Source of the DNA: Rhineura floridana
Lineage: Eukaryota > Chordata > Lepidosauria > Squamata > Rhineuridae
Assembly: GCF_030035675.1 (NCBI RefSeq)
Contig: NC_084485.1
Span: 96,988,838-97,052,837 of the forward strand
DNA: 64,000 nucleotides
Direction of reading: 5' to 3'
A program made the translations under genes and the position numbers. Below the pieces are notes generated by a model. It did no database searches. It was not told where the DNA came from and was given only the letters and a program-made list of their open reading frames with translations. Shown piece by piece: positions 33,449 to 44,310 of the stretch (its first letter is position 1; each line of letters starts with the position of its first letter).

Positions 33449-34154
33449 GTTCACCGCATATTAGAGGCCAAAGTCACCAAAGTTCATATTCGAAGTTCAT
33501 GAATTACAACACTTGGCAACAACTCTTAGTGGTACAGTGAACAATGTAAATCCATGTCTAATTCTGCTAAGTGAGGCAAGGCCAAGTGTCCTACTCTAAG
33601 CAAGTGCAACATTGTACAAACCTTCAATTAGCTGAAATAGGTCAGAATGGCTGAAAGGATAACACATAAAATGATGATTCCATACCCCTCCAGCTTGTTA
33701 ATTTAACTTAATAAGGTCTTACTGAGGTGCCACATTTTAAAACTCAAAGGTAGTAGTGTTCCTTTGGGGAGGGATGCTATTGTATAAATATAGCAATTTG
33801 CATAGCGTTTCAGGATCCTCATGAGTAATAAGCCCTACTTAATCTTTTCATCCTTATATGCACATACAAGACACAGATGGATATCTAGGACAAGTTTGGA
33901 AATAGGACCAAAAAGGGGGAAAAAAGGACTCTGATGGAAAATCTAGAGGCATACTTTGACATTTTGATAATCTGAGTGGAAGAGATGAGGGACCTCACCA
34001 AATGGCACAGTATGGCATAAATAACAAGAGGCCTGCACATGACCTGTTTGCTGTTCCATGAGGCAATTCATCCATAGACCAAAAGAAAAGGAAAGTGATC
34101 TTGGTCAACTTAAAGGTGCACCACAATTTTATATATCACACTATTTTAAATGTG
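31481..34154. other. unassigned sequence apart from a microsatellite
   Basis: No exon or named repeat. At 32160-32390 there is an AT-rich stretch with an open frame that lacks recognisable motifs. Frames at 32657-33303 on both strands are short and featureless. Confidence 0.4.
33370..33446. repeat. compound microsatellite (CT)n(GT)n
   Basis: About 22 CT units followed by about 14 GT units. Confidence 0.95.
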
Positions 34155-34385
34155 CATATAAATCTAGATTTAGATCCATTTCAGTCTGGTTCCTTTCCTG
34201 GTTTTGGCACTGATACAACCTTAGTCACCCTAGCAGATTATGTATGCTGATGAAGATCCTTATTGGCTCTATTGGATTTCACAGTATGGCTTTTAATACT
34301 AGTTACCATGCTGTCTTCTGGATCAGCTTGTCAAGATGGGACTGGGGTTGCTATTTTGCTGAAGTTCATACCTGGCCATTGGTCT
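34155..34385 (+). mobile_element. L2 LINE reverse-transcriptase remnant
   Basis: Plus-strand reading DPFQSGSFPGFGTDTTLVT, LADYVC, then LALLDFTVW parallels the L2 RT order (FQSGFRPGFGTDTALV, LLVLLDLSAAFD). Frames are broken and both ends are missing. Confidence 0.65.
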
Positions 34386-34419
34386 TGCTGGCTGGGACTG
34401 ATGGGAGCTGGAGCCTGTC

Positions 34420-35235
34420 AGGCCCCTTCCTGTCAGGATCCCACCTCAGGCGCCACCTGCTAAGATCCCACCTGTGGTCACTGCCTTGTCACGGTCCCAC
34501 CTCAGGCTCCTGCTCTCTAAACGGTTCTCTCACTGGCTCTAGCAAAGATCTCTCAAGATCCCACTGCTAGGCAGCACTCCAGACAGTCCCTGTAAAACAA
34601 TATTGCCTTGAGACTGTGCCTTAGTCTCCTCATGTCTTATTGCTACATTGTGTCTGGGTACATGAGCAGGCCACAACCCCCCTGTATCTTTGTGCCTATA
34701 AAGAATACAGCCCTGGGTTGCTCTGGATACTTGATGATGTTACACTATCTCTTCACTGCTGCCACCATTGATACTGTTTCTCAACCTTGGTATATGCCCT
34801 GCTCACCCTTCTGGACTGTGTAAACCCAGCCAAGGATCAGGAGTTCTGGTAAACCAAGAAATATTTATTTATATTCACAGGGAATAACAAGATTACTTAA
34901 AGGTATAGTCAACAAGCGTGTGGTTTCATAAGATACATTAATCTTTATGTTTCTGGTCATCAATAACCTGCCTCACTACCCGCCTAATTCAATCCACCCT
35001 CCAAAACCCAGAACCAACCAAAGAACTCCTAAACCCACCAACTAAAACCAAACCTCTCTCAACTGTCATCCTCTCATTTATACCTTCAGACCCTCAAGCG
35101 CTCAGCCAATCATAATACAACACGCATCAACATTCCAACCCATGTACTCCCCCTCTCACTCAGTCCACTTACCTCATTTACTCTAATAAACCCACGCTTA
35201 CCATATTTACAGTATTATAAATACAGGGGCATCAC
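34420..35235. other. possible LTR-like fossil or unclassified repeat
   Basis: Starts tgtcaggccccttcctgtca with repeated gatcccacct-type motifs, has a TATA-like cctataaagaatac near 34694 and an A-rich end. This looks like a regulatory terminal repeat, but no partner LTR, primer-binding site or coding part is visible. An old broken copy at best. The family is not determined. Confidence 0.3.
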
Positions 35236-35239
35236 AGAG

Positions 35240-37287
35240 CCCAACAACATCTCTAGGTCACCATGTTGGCTATGCCTGCAGTGTTTGCTCCAGACTGTAG
35301 GGAGCCCCTGGGCAAGACACATGCCTCCTCTCCCTCATTGAGTCTACATCCTCACTGCAATAGGTCCAGGAGGCTCTTGCCAGTGGCCCTTGCTGGGGTG
35401 CAGGCCTTTGGCAGATTACAACCATCCTGACCTTTGATGCTGCCCTGGTGTCCCTGTAATAAAAGTAGTGTACAGTTGAAAATTCAGACAAGATTTTTTG
35501 ACTTAAGGTGGGGGTGAAAGGGGGTAAAAATGAGAGTAAGAGCATTTCCCTTTCTTTGTTTTTTTTTCCTGCTACCACACATGTTTTGCAGCAATGACAA
35601 TGGCAAGAAAACCTCTCCCCTTGGTGTCTGCTGTTCTCCCACCCAGAAGTTATTTGGGAACAACACTATGTCATGATGTAGTGTTGTTGTGAAGAGACTT
35701 CCAAAGGGAAAATTGGCAGATGCTAGGAAGAACTCTTCTTTATCAATAGGCCCCCTTCCCCACTTATCATTTCATCTGCTCCCACAAAAAATAAGTGAAA
35801 TGCCCCCAGTTTCAATGCCCACAAATGGGGCAGTGACATAAGAAGCCCAAAATATGATTAAAAATATTTACACATTTTAACATATAATACATGTAAAACT
35901 ACAATCCTCTGCTCCCTGGGGTCACAGGAAGTCTCCAAGGGTGGAGAGAGAGGCCACCCTCAGAGAGGAAGATCCAACCTATAAGACCCTTCTCTGTCAC
36001 ACTGGAAACCCCTGCAGCTCTTGGCGTATTGAGTTCCCTTACCACTCTAACATCAACAGCCAAAAGAAAAAAGAAAAAAGCCCCTCCAAAACGTTGGAGA
36101 ACATAAAGCAGCCTGGGATCTGATGTATATATTTTCCCTCCCATTGGAAACAATGAGTGATATCCAATGTTAGTCATACTCAGAGAAATCCTATGGAAAT
36201 CAGTGGACCCTTGAGTATGACTGTTGTTGGGTATCACCCAACAGGAGGGAAATAGTACTCCCCCCAAAAAAAGCCCAGAAAGGCAAAAGAAAAGGGAGGA
36301 AAGCCACCACTCCATCCTCACTTCTGTCCTGCTGATAGTGCACTGAAAAAGGTAATTTGCCCACCTTCTGCCCCCCATCCCCACCCAGTAAATGTATTAT
36401 ATGAAAATGAGAAAGCAACTTCTTTTCTTTCCTTTTTTTACTGGATGGGCTGGCAACACATGTCAGTTGTACAAAGGCCCCATCGTATGGCCAGAGCCCC
36501 TGTTTTGTGTCATTCAGTTTAAATCTCTGACTAAAACAACCATGCTGAGGTACTGTCACAATGACCACTGCAAAGGATTGTCTGGAGGGGGAGGGGTCTC
36601 AAGGATGCCTTAAAAACAGATTCCCACTGTCAGGTTTTCCCTGGGCTCCAGAGCTGATGTGACACAGATGTTGTGAATGGTGTCAGCCAGTATTCAAAGT
36701 GATGTGCCTGGAAGGATTATTTTTAATATATGTTTAGATTGCCCATCAGGCTGCACGAGACTGGAATTATCCAACTGGGATTTTTCTTTGGTAGAGAATG
36801 GCAAAGAAATTCTAGATAAGAGAAATGCTCACTCTACATATACTGATGGAAAGAGTAAGCTGTAAAAGCAAGGTTTTCTCTCCCCCCCCAAAAAAAAACA
36901 AACCAGTTTTGTTTAGGAAAAACACAAAAACTTGTAGAAATAGGCAATCGAAAGGGCTTAACGATCACAAAAGTGATTTCCAAATGCTCTGTCTCTATTG
37001 AATTTTATTCTAAATCACTGTGAAAACATGTTAAGCTTTGACAGCTGGACAGCAGACCTGCTACATACATCTGTAGTATATGTTTCAATATTATTAAACT
37101 GAAACAATTTCTGTTAAACAATTCTGACTAGTTCACTACACAGAGGACATAAATAGATATTTAAATAATTATATGCTGGAGAATGTGAAACATGGTTTGT
37201 TTTCACTTGTTCTTGTTTTGATCTTATATGTGCTTGGGCATGGTATGAGGTGTGCTTGGATGTGAAGAACCCTGCCTTAATATACCT
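35240..37287. other. unassigned; one short palindromic repeat
   Basis: 36160-36232 holds a diverged hairpin of the short palindromic type (ttagtcatactcagagaaat, ttgagtatgact). The 161-codon minus frame at 35899-36384 has no recognisable motif. Nothing else identified. Confidence 0.4.
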
Positions 37288-37661
37288 CAGGGAAGGGGAA
37301 CCTCAGGCCTAGGGGCCAACTGCAGCCCTCCAGATCTCTCTGTCTGGCTCCCAGGACTCTCCCCAGACTGCATGCTTTACTCAGCTACACCAGTCACTGG
37401 TCCTACTTCCCCTGCTTTTTGAATGCTTTTGCCTGGTAGGAGTGTGTTCTTCAGCTTGGATAATGGCTCTTGCTTGCCTGCATGGAAAATAGACAGGGGT
37501 ATGTGAGTCTTTATAGAAATTAGCTTACTGTACAAGGTAAAATTTATAGTAATTGCTCTGACCACTTTTGCCTTTGGCCCTGCCCACCACTTGCATGTTA
37601 CCCCCAGGAGGTTGCTCAAAAGTGAAAGTGGCCCTCAGACTGAAAAAAGTTCCCCATCCTG
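37288..37661. mobile_element. hAT-like MITE, about 374 bp
   Basis: Start cagggaaggggaacctcagg and end aaaaagttccccatcctg are diverged complements, like the 4129 copy. No clear target duplication. The interior frame at 37377-37619 is not protein-like. Confidence 0.65.
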
Positions 37662-38435
37662 GATATGGCATGATGGATCAAATAACCTCTCTCTAGATTT
37701 AGGCAAGATTTCTAAACTAGTTTTAGGACTTCTGTGACTTTAACTGAATGACAACAGTATTGCAGAAAACTTGTGAATTTCTCTCTGTGGCTCTGTGGCA
37801 GAGGAGTCTTGTCTGAAAAAGTGTGGTAGTTCTACCCTTTCCCCATTTTTTTAGATCTACAGATAACTTACCCTGGTTTGATGCCAACCCAAGTGTCTAG
37901 GTAGAGACACTGTTTTGCCAGGTCCAGTGCATCTCCACCTCTGTTTTCGGAAAACAGGGACACACAACATTAGTCAAACTGTGCCCTGTTTTTACTCTGA
38001 AACCTGATCGGATCAGCTTGAGTGCGTGCTTTAAATTTTTTTTTAAAAAAAATCTCCACTTCAGACAGATTTTGCAACTGGTTGGTAGATCAACCCATTG
38101 CCACTCCAGGTGTGGCCAATGGTAATGTTTTGCTGTAGGCTTAGGCAGAAACAATGATTGGCTCAACACTTTGCTGTGAGCAGTCCTGAAAGATCTGAAG
38201 TCAGCAGCAGGGAAAGGAGGTGTGTCCAGCCAAGGTCAGAGTCACTTCAAAAGGCAGCCAGAAAAAACATTTTCACCGCTTTTTGAAGTGGCTAGTGTGC
38301 CCACAGCCTAATACTCACTCCTAATTTTTGATAAGGAAGTTTTAACCAGGTTTTTACCACCTCTTTTGAAACTCTCACTCAAATTACTCAAACAAAATTT
38401 GTTGTGTGGAATGGAATGCTCTTATTCATTATTCC
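37662..38435. other. unassigned sequence
   Basis: No repeat or exon recognised. The minus frame at 37897-38169 has no recognisable domain. Confidence 0.45.
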
Positions 38436-38655
38436 ATAAGAACATAAGAAGAGCCTGCTGGATCAGGCCAGTGGCCCATCTAGTCCAGCGTCCTGTTCTC
38501 GCAGTGGCCAACCAGGTGCCTGGGGGAAGCCCGCAAGCAGGACCTGAGTGCTAGGCAATCAAGCCCTTTTTCAGGATATTCCATTCCACTACCCTGCCAG
38601 TTTTCCGTTTTTCTCTAACAGCTGGTATTCTTTGACCACTGACCATATTCAGACC
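38436..38655 (-). mobile_element. CR1 LINE 3' end, 5'-truncated
   Basis: Terminal block ataagaagagcctgctggat, caggccagtggcccatctag, then about 150 bp of 3'UTR. It is closer than the 61310 copy to the 30947 sequence. No coding part. Confidence 0.8.
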
Positions 38656-38681
38656 TCACTATGCTATTTTTTGAGTGGTGG

Positions 38682-39898
38682 CACATTTATTTATTTATTT
38701 ATTTAATTACATTTCTAGACCGCCCTATAGCAAAAAGCTCTCAGGGCGGTGTACAACAAATAAAATCACAATTAAAATACGAGCAAGTGTGGAAATATAT
38801 ATATATATATATATATATAGTACAATTATAAAACATTAATAAAATTGCCATTGAGATTTATAAATTAAGATCATATTAAGTTTAGAATGTTAAATTAAAA
38901 TATTTAAAAATTTACAAAATTTAAAAAGCCTGGGCGAAAAGGTAAGTTTTTACCTGGCGCCGAAAAGATAACAGAGAAGGCGCCAGGCGTATCTCGTCTG
39001 GGAGGGCATTCCATAGTTCGGGGGCCACCACCGAGAAGGCCCTAGATCTAGTTGTTGATCTCCGGGCCTCTTTATGGGTTGGGACCCGGAGAAGGGCCTT
39101 CGACGTCGAGCGTAGTGAACGGGTAGGTACATAGCGAGAGAGGCGCTCCATCAGGTATTGCGGTCCGATGCCGTTTAGGGCTTTATAGGTAAGAACCAAC
39201 ACTTTGAATCTGGCCCGGAAACATATCGGTAGCCAGTGCAGCTGCGCCAGGACAGGTGTTATATGGTCAAATTTCTTTGTCCCAGTGAGAACTCTGGCCG
39301 CAGCATTTTGCACTAGCTGAAGTTTCCGAACCGTCTTCATAGGTAGCCCCACGTAGAGTGCATTACAGTAGTCCAATCTAGAGGTTACCATAGCATGGAT
39401 AACTGAGGCAAGATGCTCCCTGCTCAGATAGGGTCGTAGTTGGGCTACCAGCTGGAGCTGGTAGAATGCATTCCGTGCCACCGAGGCTACCTGAGCCTCA
39501 AGTGACAGGAGCGGATCTAATAAGACCCCCAAACTACGTACCTGTTCCTTTAGGGGGAGTGTAACCCCATCTAGGACAGGTCGAACGTCAACCATCTGGG
39601 CAGAGGGTCCTCCCACCAACAGCATCTCAGTCTTGTTAGGATTGAGTTTCAGTTTATTAGCTCTCATCCAGCCCATTATCGCAGCCAGGCAGCGGTCTAG
39701 TACATCAACAGCCTCACCTGACGAAGATGAAAAGGAGTAGTAGAGCTGCGTATCATCAGCATATTGCTGGAAACGCACTCCAAAACTCCTGATGACCTCA
39801 CCCAGCGGCTTCATATAGATATTAAAAAGCATGGGGGACAGAACTGAACCCTGCGGGACCCCATATTGGAGTACCCAGGGACTCGAGTACCCCTAGGA
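38682..39898 (-). mobile_element. L2 LINE, 5'-truncated, young-looking
   Basis: 3' end at 38682 with (TTTA)n, a hairpin-forming terminus (ccgccctatagcaaaaagct, ctctcagggcggtgtac), an (AT)n run at 38799-38818 and an A-rich 3'UTR, followed by the C-terminal half of ORF2. The 5' truncation is near 39898, just upstream of the [10 protein letters not shown] motif. Its open frame makes it one of the least decayed LINEs here. Confidence 0.9.
38921..39832 (-). CDS. L2 ORF2 C-terminal part (reverse transcriptase end)
   Basis: 303 residues to the stop, with no break. The frame is also open upstream to about 39890 and includes [10 protein letters not shown] (RT motif B) just before the first Met, so this Met is a product of truncation, not a native start. 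The catalytic YADD box is at residues 24-27. After it come MRANKLKLNPNKTEMLLVG (near 54-72), LGVLLDPLLSLEAQVASVA (near 105-123), SRLDYCNALYVGLP, FDHITPVLAQLHWLPI and the conserved C-terminal SRAFSVVAPELWNALPDEIR. The family's intact ORF2 adds an endonuclease and the first RT motifs at the N-terminus; all of these are absent, so the protein cannot work alone. Confidence 0.85.
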   Translation of the reverse strand: MLFNIYMKPLGEVIRSFGVRFQQYADDTQLYYSFSSSSGEAVDVLDRCLAAIMGWMRANKLKLNPNKTEMLLVGGPSAQMVDVRPVLDGVTLPLKEQVRSLGVLLDPLLSLEAQVASVARNAFYQLQLVAQLRPYLSREHLASVIHAMVTSRLDYCNALYVGLPMKTVRKLQLVQNAAARVLTGTKKFDHITPVLAQLHWLPICFRARFKVLVLTYKALNGIGPQYLMERLSRYVPTRSLRSTSKALLRVPTHKEARRSTTRSRAFSVVAPELWNALPDEIRLAPSLLSFRRQVKTYLFAQAF

Positions 39899-41129
39899 GT
39901 TTTTTTCCTAAAGATTTTTTTATATACATCTGCAAATCATAGGGTCCCCTCAAGTCTGCTGATACCTCCCTTTTGTATGTGAATAGTTTTGGCTACATAG
40001 GGGTCCACACTCGGAGGATGACTTCACTGTTTGTACACATTAGATTTGAGAAACTGAATCCAGCCAGTGGGCCAGTATTCCCCCACTGCCAGAAGCTAAT
40101 TTTGGCAGATAAGTGGGGCCACCCACCTGTCAAAGTTCAAAGGAGTTCACTGTACCTGCCTATCAGTTGATCAGAGGTTACAGTGAGCCCCCTTGAAGGC
40201 AATTTGTAGACATGATTTGAATTCATACTGCACCTGCAAATGGACAAAGTGGGGCTTATAGTGAGCCCCTTTGAAGGAAAAACCCCTAGTGTAGCCAATC
40301 CCAATGGGGCCCACTGTCAGCACCAATAATAATCTGACTGGCACTGTCAACAAGCCCCACGTGCAAAGGAAAATTTGGAGCTCAGTTTAAGCTCCAAATT
40401 ATTTCTCTGTAGCAATGTCCTTATACTGCATCACATCTGACACCACATAGGGTGTCAGCTGAATATGGTTTGACAAAAAATGGCCTTGCAGGCCAAATTG
40501 GCATCTGTACCATGCCTAATTTGGCCTGCAGGCCAGAGGTTTTCCACTTCTGGTATATATGAAGATGCTATTTGGGTTTCACTCTTTTCCTTATGCTAAT
40601 ATTGAGGAGAGGGAGGAAAAAGCCTTTCTCCCTCTGTAATTCATTTGGGCATGGAAGCATCCGGTTCTGTACAAGTTGACAATGAGTTTCCACAATGATA
40701 ACAATTACTGATAAAGTGAGTTCCATGTTCCATGTAGTTTTGTAGGCCACATTTGTCAAGACAGAATAGGGGTAGTTAAACCAAAATCTTTCAAAAAATA
40801 ATTAAAGTCCATTAGCTAATTGGGAGAAGAGCAGCTGCTGCCAGAGTAGTTAATAAATTTATTATAAAATAAAGTAAATCCTTTGAACTAGTCTCTTTGA
40901 AAACAGCAAGTGTTTGAAGTGAAAGTCACAGGTAAGATCAGCTGATATTGTTGCACACAGATTTAATGTTTGGTTGTGGATAAGAGAGAGAGAGAGAGAG
41001 AGAGGCAGGGAGGGAGGGAGAAAATGCTAGCAATTTGTGCTGGCAGGAAATGCTGAATATTATACAATGGATGATGTCTCTCTTCCACTGCTGATAATAT
41101 CTGTGCTGTGACAAAAATAGGTAAGATCA

Positions 41130-41160
<31 letters not shown>

Positions 41161-41648
41161 TTTAATGGAAGTGCTCTTTTGCCTTTAGCATTTGCAGAAC
41201 AGGCTGATGGATTTTTCACCTGTACACTTCTATAAAATAAATAGATGCAGGGAGAAACTACCTGCTCAATGTCTACCTGTTAAAGAAACAGAATACCAGC
41301 CAGTGAAAGATATGACAAATTATCAGGGGGAGGGGGAGCCAGCTCAGGTCTGTTCTTGCTTCCAGGACCATTCTGATGTTAAATAGTAATCTGTTAAATA
41401 GTAATCTGTATGTCTTCAGCTCACAAGGGGAATTCAGAGGGTTACATAAGCACCACTCAAAAAAGCCTTTTTCAAGCATTTAGGATTAACTAAGCATGTG
41501 AAGGGGAGGGTTGCAGGAATGAAGGTACTTTGTTGTTCTCTTACTTCATCAACTCATGGAGGGCAACTGTATTAAGTGGGGAGGGTTATGTACTCTGTAT
41601 GTGGCAGCTCCACATGTTTTAGAACCCTGATTTTCCAGGGTTCTAACT
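39899..41648. other. unassigned, with microsatellites
   Basis: Two related segments, cagtgagcccccttgaagg at about 40182 and agtgagcccctttgaagg at about 40259, suggest a local duplication. A strong palindrome-like end (ggcctgcaggccagaggttt) lies near 40525. Microsatellites: (GA)n at 40984-41002 and (CTTT)n at 41131-41160. No gene seen. Confidence 0.45.
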
Positions 41649-41983
41649 AGGGTTGCCAGGTTCAGGGCCTGAGACTGATCCTGCATCTTTAGGAGAAGAG
41701 AAAGTCAGCCAAGTGCAGGTGTTCTTACAACACTGTAATGGGAAAACCCCCAAGGTGGAATTCTCCCTTTCCCCTGCACAACTTTTAAAGATACAGACAA
41801 CCTCTTGGTTGCCAGGCCCAGCCTACAAGAGGTCTTCTGTATCTTTAAAAGGTGTGCAGGGGAAAGGGAGAATTCCACTTTGTGGTTTTTCTCATTACAG
41901 TGTTGCAAGAACACCTGCGCTTGGCTGACTTTCTCTTCTCCTAAAGATACAGGATCAGGATCAGGCCCTGAGCCTGTCAACCA
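41649..41983. mobile_element. 335-bp palindromic DNA element (inverted dimer)
   Basis: Starts agggttgccaggttcagggc and ends in the complement (tcaggccctgagcctgtcaa). The arms are about 165 bp each and meet near 41815. Because of the symmetry, both strands carry similar open frames (both contain EEKVSQ, VFLQHCN and VEFSLSPA), which are a by-product of the hairpin and not a gene. Related copies are at 47995 and 51380. Confidence 0.8.
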
Positions 41984-42141
41984 TACATATACGTATTCCC
42001 TGATATTTCCATACTGCCTTTTTGACATGCCCCTATCCCTCACTTGTCTTATCCCAGTCCTACCATAACCTGGGTAACAGCTCATCTAGATAAAATCAGG
42101 CATACTTAATTCCTACTGATTTCAATGGAAATAAAGCACAG

Positions 42142-42380
42142 AGAATCATAGAATAGTAGTTGGAAGGGGCATATAAATCTCTCAAGTCCAACCCCCTGCT
42201 CAATGTTGGAATCCAGCTGCCTCTTGAATGCCTCCACCACCTTCCTAGGTAATTGATTCCATTGTGAGACCACTCGAACAGGAAGTTTTTCCTGATGTTC
42301 AGTTGAAATCTGGCTTCCTGTAACTTGAGCCCATTATCTTGTGCCCTGCACTCTGGGGTGATTGAGAAGAGATCCATATT
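42142..42380 (-). mobile_element. CR1 LINE 3' end
   Basis: Terminal block gaatcatagaatagtagttg at the left; the minus strand reads ECRAQDNGLKLQEARFQLNI at the end of ORF2. A deletion has shortened the 3'UTR relative to 3147-3400. Confidence 0.85.
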
Positions 42381-43994
42381 GCTTTATTTTTGGATTGCCT
42401 TGTAATAATTTAAAGGATTCACCCCAATGCAGACATACAATGGGGAAAAGTGAAACTAAAGAGGTGAGGTGATATCTTCACAGTCACAGGACAGGGCTTT
42501 GTCAGAATTTGGAAGATAAGATTTTACATCCTACCTCTCAGCCTGTGCTACAACAAGCTGCTTTCTGGGCCATGGTGTTTCACATATGTTATATTCGAAA
42601 ATACTTGATCCATTATTTGGCTGCAGAATACCATTGGAAAAGTACTAAAAAAACCCCTGAGTGTTCAGAAACACAGTTCTCTGCAAAAATGTGCACACAT
42701 TAGTTTGCATACAGAGGAAATTAATTTGTGCTAAAACATTACGCATGCATTTTATAGATAGCTGGTATGCAAAGTTTTTGAGGCATCACAAATGGCCTAG
42801 ACAAGATAGTGTGTTCTGTAAAGTATTCAGACTCAACATGAAGATGTGCACGATATAAAAACCTGACAGCCATGCATTTACTATTATTAATATTTCATTC
42901 AGAACAGATTGCCTTAGTTGTGTATTCTGTACCCAGCAGGCTCTTGTGCTAATGGTTTTTCTTATTGTTTTGGAAAGGTCAGTAAAGTATTCCACCCATG
43001 TTTGAATATGCAACCACTTTCTGGAGACTGCCTCACCAATCCCTTTACTGATGGGCCAAAATCCTTCTCCTCTGCTTTTCCATTTGAAACAGGTTAGATT
43101 AAAATGAATTGTTTACCCTCCCCTCCTCCAAAAATCAGAAAATAAATTGTATTCTTTCTGAGCTCATTCAAAAGTCCAAGCATCTTTGCGTTCCCAATGC
43201 ATTATCAGGAACATGGTAAGACTCATGCACTTGACCACCCCGTTAAGCACCTTCCCTCCTCCTCCATCCCTTTTAAATCTAACTGGTGGTGGCAACAGCA
43301 ACAAGGAGGACTTAAAAGGTGCTTTCTAGGTGCCCTAGTGCCTGTAATGCTGCTGCAAAGTAAGCCACATTCACTCATTACCTGTGTGTAGGGTCATAGC
43401 ATGATGGCTTGGGAATAGGGCCATGCTTTTAGCCACACCCCCGACTTTGTCTTCTTCGCCAAACAACTGTGCATTGCTTGCACTTTTCTGTAAGGAAAAC
43501 TCTACACTTGAGCTCATGCTCAAATGTAGGGACTTTGTGCAATTAGGACGTCGGCACAACTGGATGGCCCAGTCACACGGATCCCATCTACTTGAGCAGG
43601 AGGTCACCTGCTGAAGTTTCCTTACTTCCAGTCATGTGCAATTCTTTCAGGAAGCAGACGTGATGCAGGAGCAGGGCAAAAAACATGGCTCCGCTCCCCA
43701 GTCAGCATGGCAAGGCATGGATAGTGTTGGAGCTCTGGAGATTAACGGGAGGTTTTGGTACTAGCTTGCTCTATCGGTGCTGTTGTTGCTACTTGGTAAA
43801 TTTAAGTAGCAAAGGGATGGGGGCAGCTATGGTAAGAGCTAGCTTTCCCTCCACAAGGAAACCTATCATGAATTGGACCTCATCTGTGAAGGGCTTTCGG
43901 CTGAGCTCATTGCTTCTTCATAACTGAAGAAGTGAGCATCCGACACACTGCCCGGTCTGATGTTCACTAGTAGAATGTAACAAGAAACACTGAG
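42381..43994. other. unassigned; two weak repeat traces
   Basis: 42430-42510 weakly resembles the complement of a MIR core. 42660-42790 (gcaaaaatgtgcacacatta, gtttgcatacagaggaaat) belongs with the AT-rich family at 21296. 42800-43990 shows nothing I can name. Confidence 0.35.
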
Positions 43995-44310
43995 TTGGAT
44001 TCTTCTCTGATTTATTTTATAAATGTTTGTATATCGCTATTTCATGAAAAACAAAGTGGTTTACCACAAGTTTTTGAAAAAACACAACCATACAATAAAA
44101 TTAAAAATAAAACAAAAACAAATGTCACCTATTACGAAAAGGCATCTTCTGATTTGCCTGCATAAGCCTGGAGGAACAGAAAGTTTTTCAGCACAGACAA
44201 AAACAGACTTCAAAAACAGAAGATGCCTGCTGAATCTCTGTCGGCAGAGCATGCCAAAGAACTGGGCCAATGATACTGAAGGCTTGGTTTCATGTTGATG
44301 TTAAATGAGC
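43995..44310 (-). mobile_element. LINE 3'UTR fragment
   Basis: ctgatttattttataaatgt, tatatcgctatttcatgaaa and an A-rich stretch have the form of a reverse-oriented L2- or CR1-related 3'UTR. Diverged, no ORF. Confidence 0.4.

Noticed and set aside
35899-36384. 161-codon minus-strand frame as a gene
   Set aside because: Low-complexity hydrophobic and glycine-rich stretches, no recognisable motif and no splice context.
41653-42085. Conserved protein pair on opposite strands
   Set aside because: The similarity of the two frames follows from the palindrome; no domain or codon bias.
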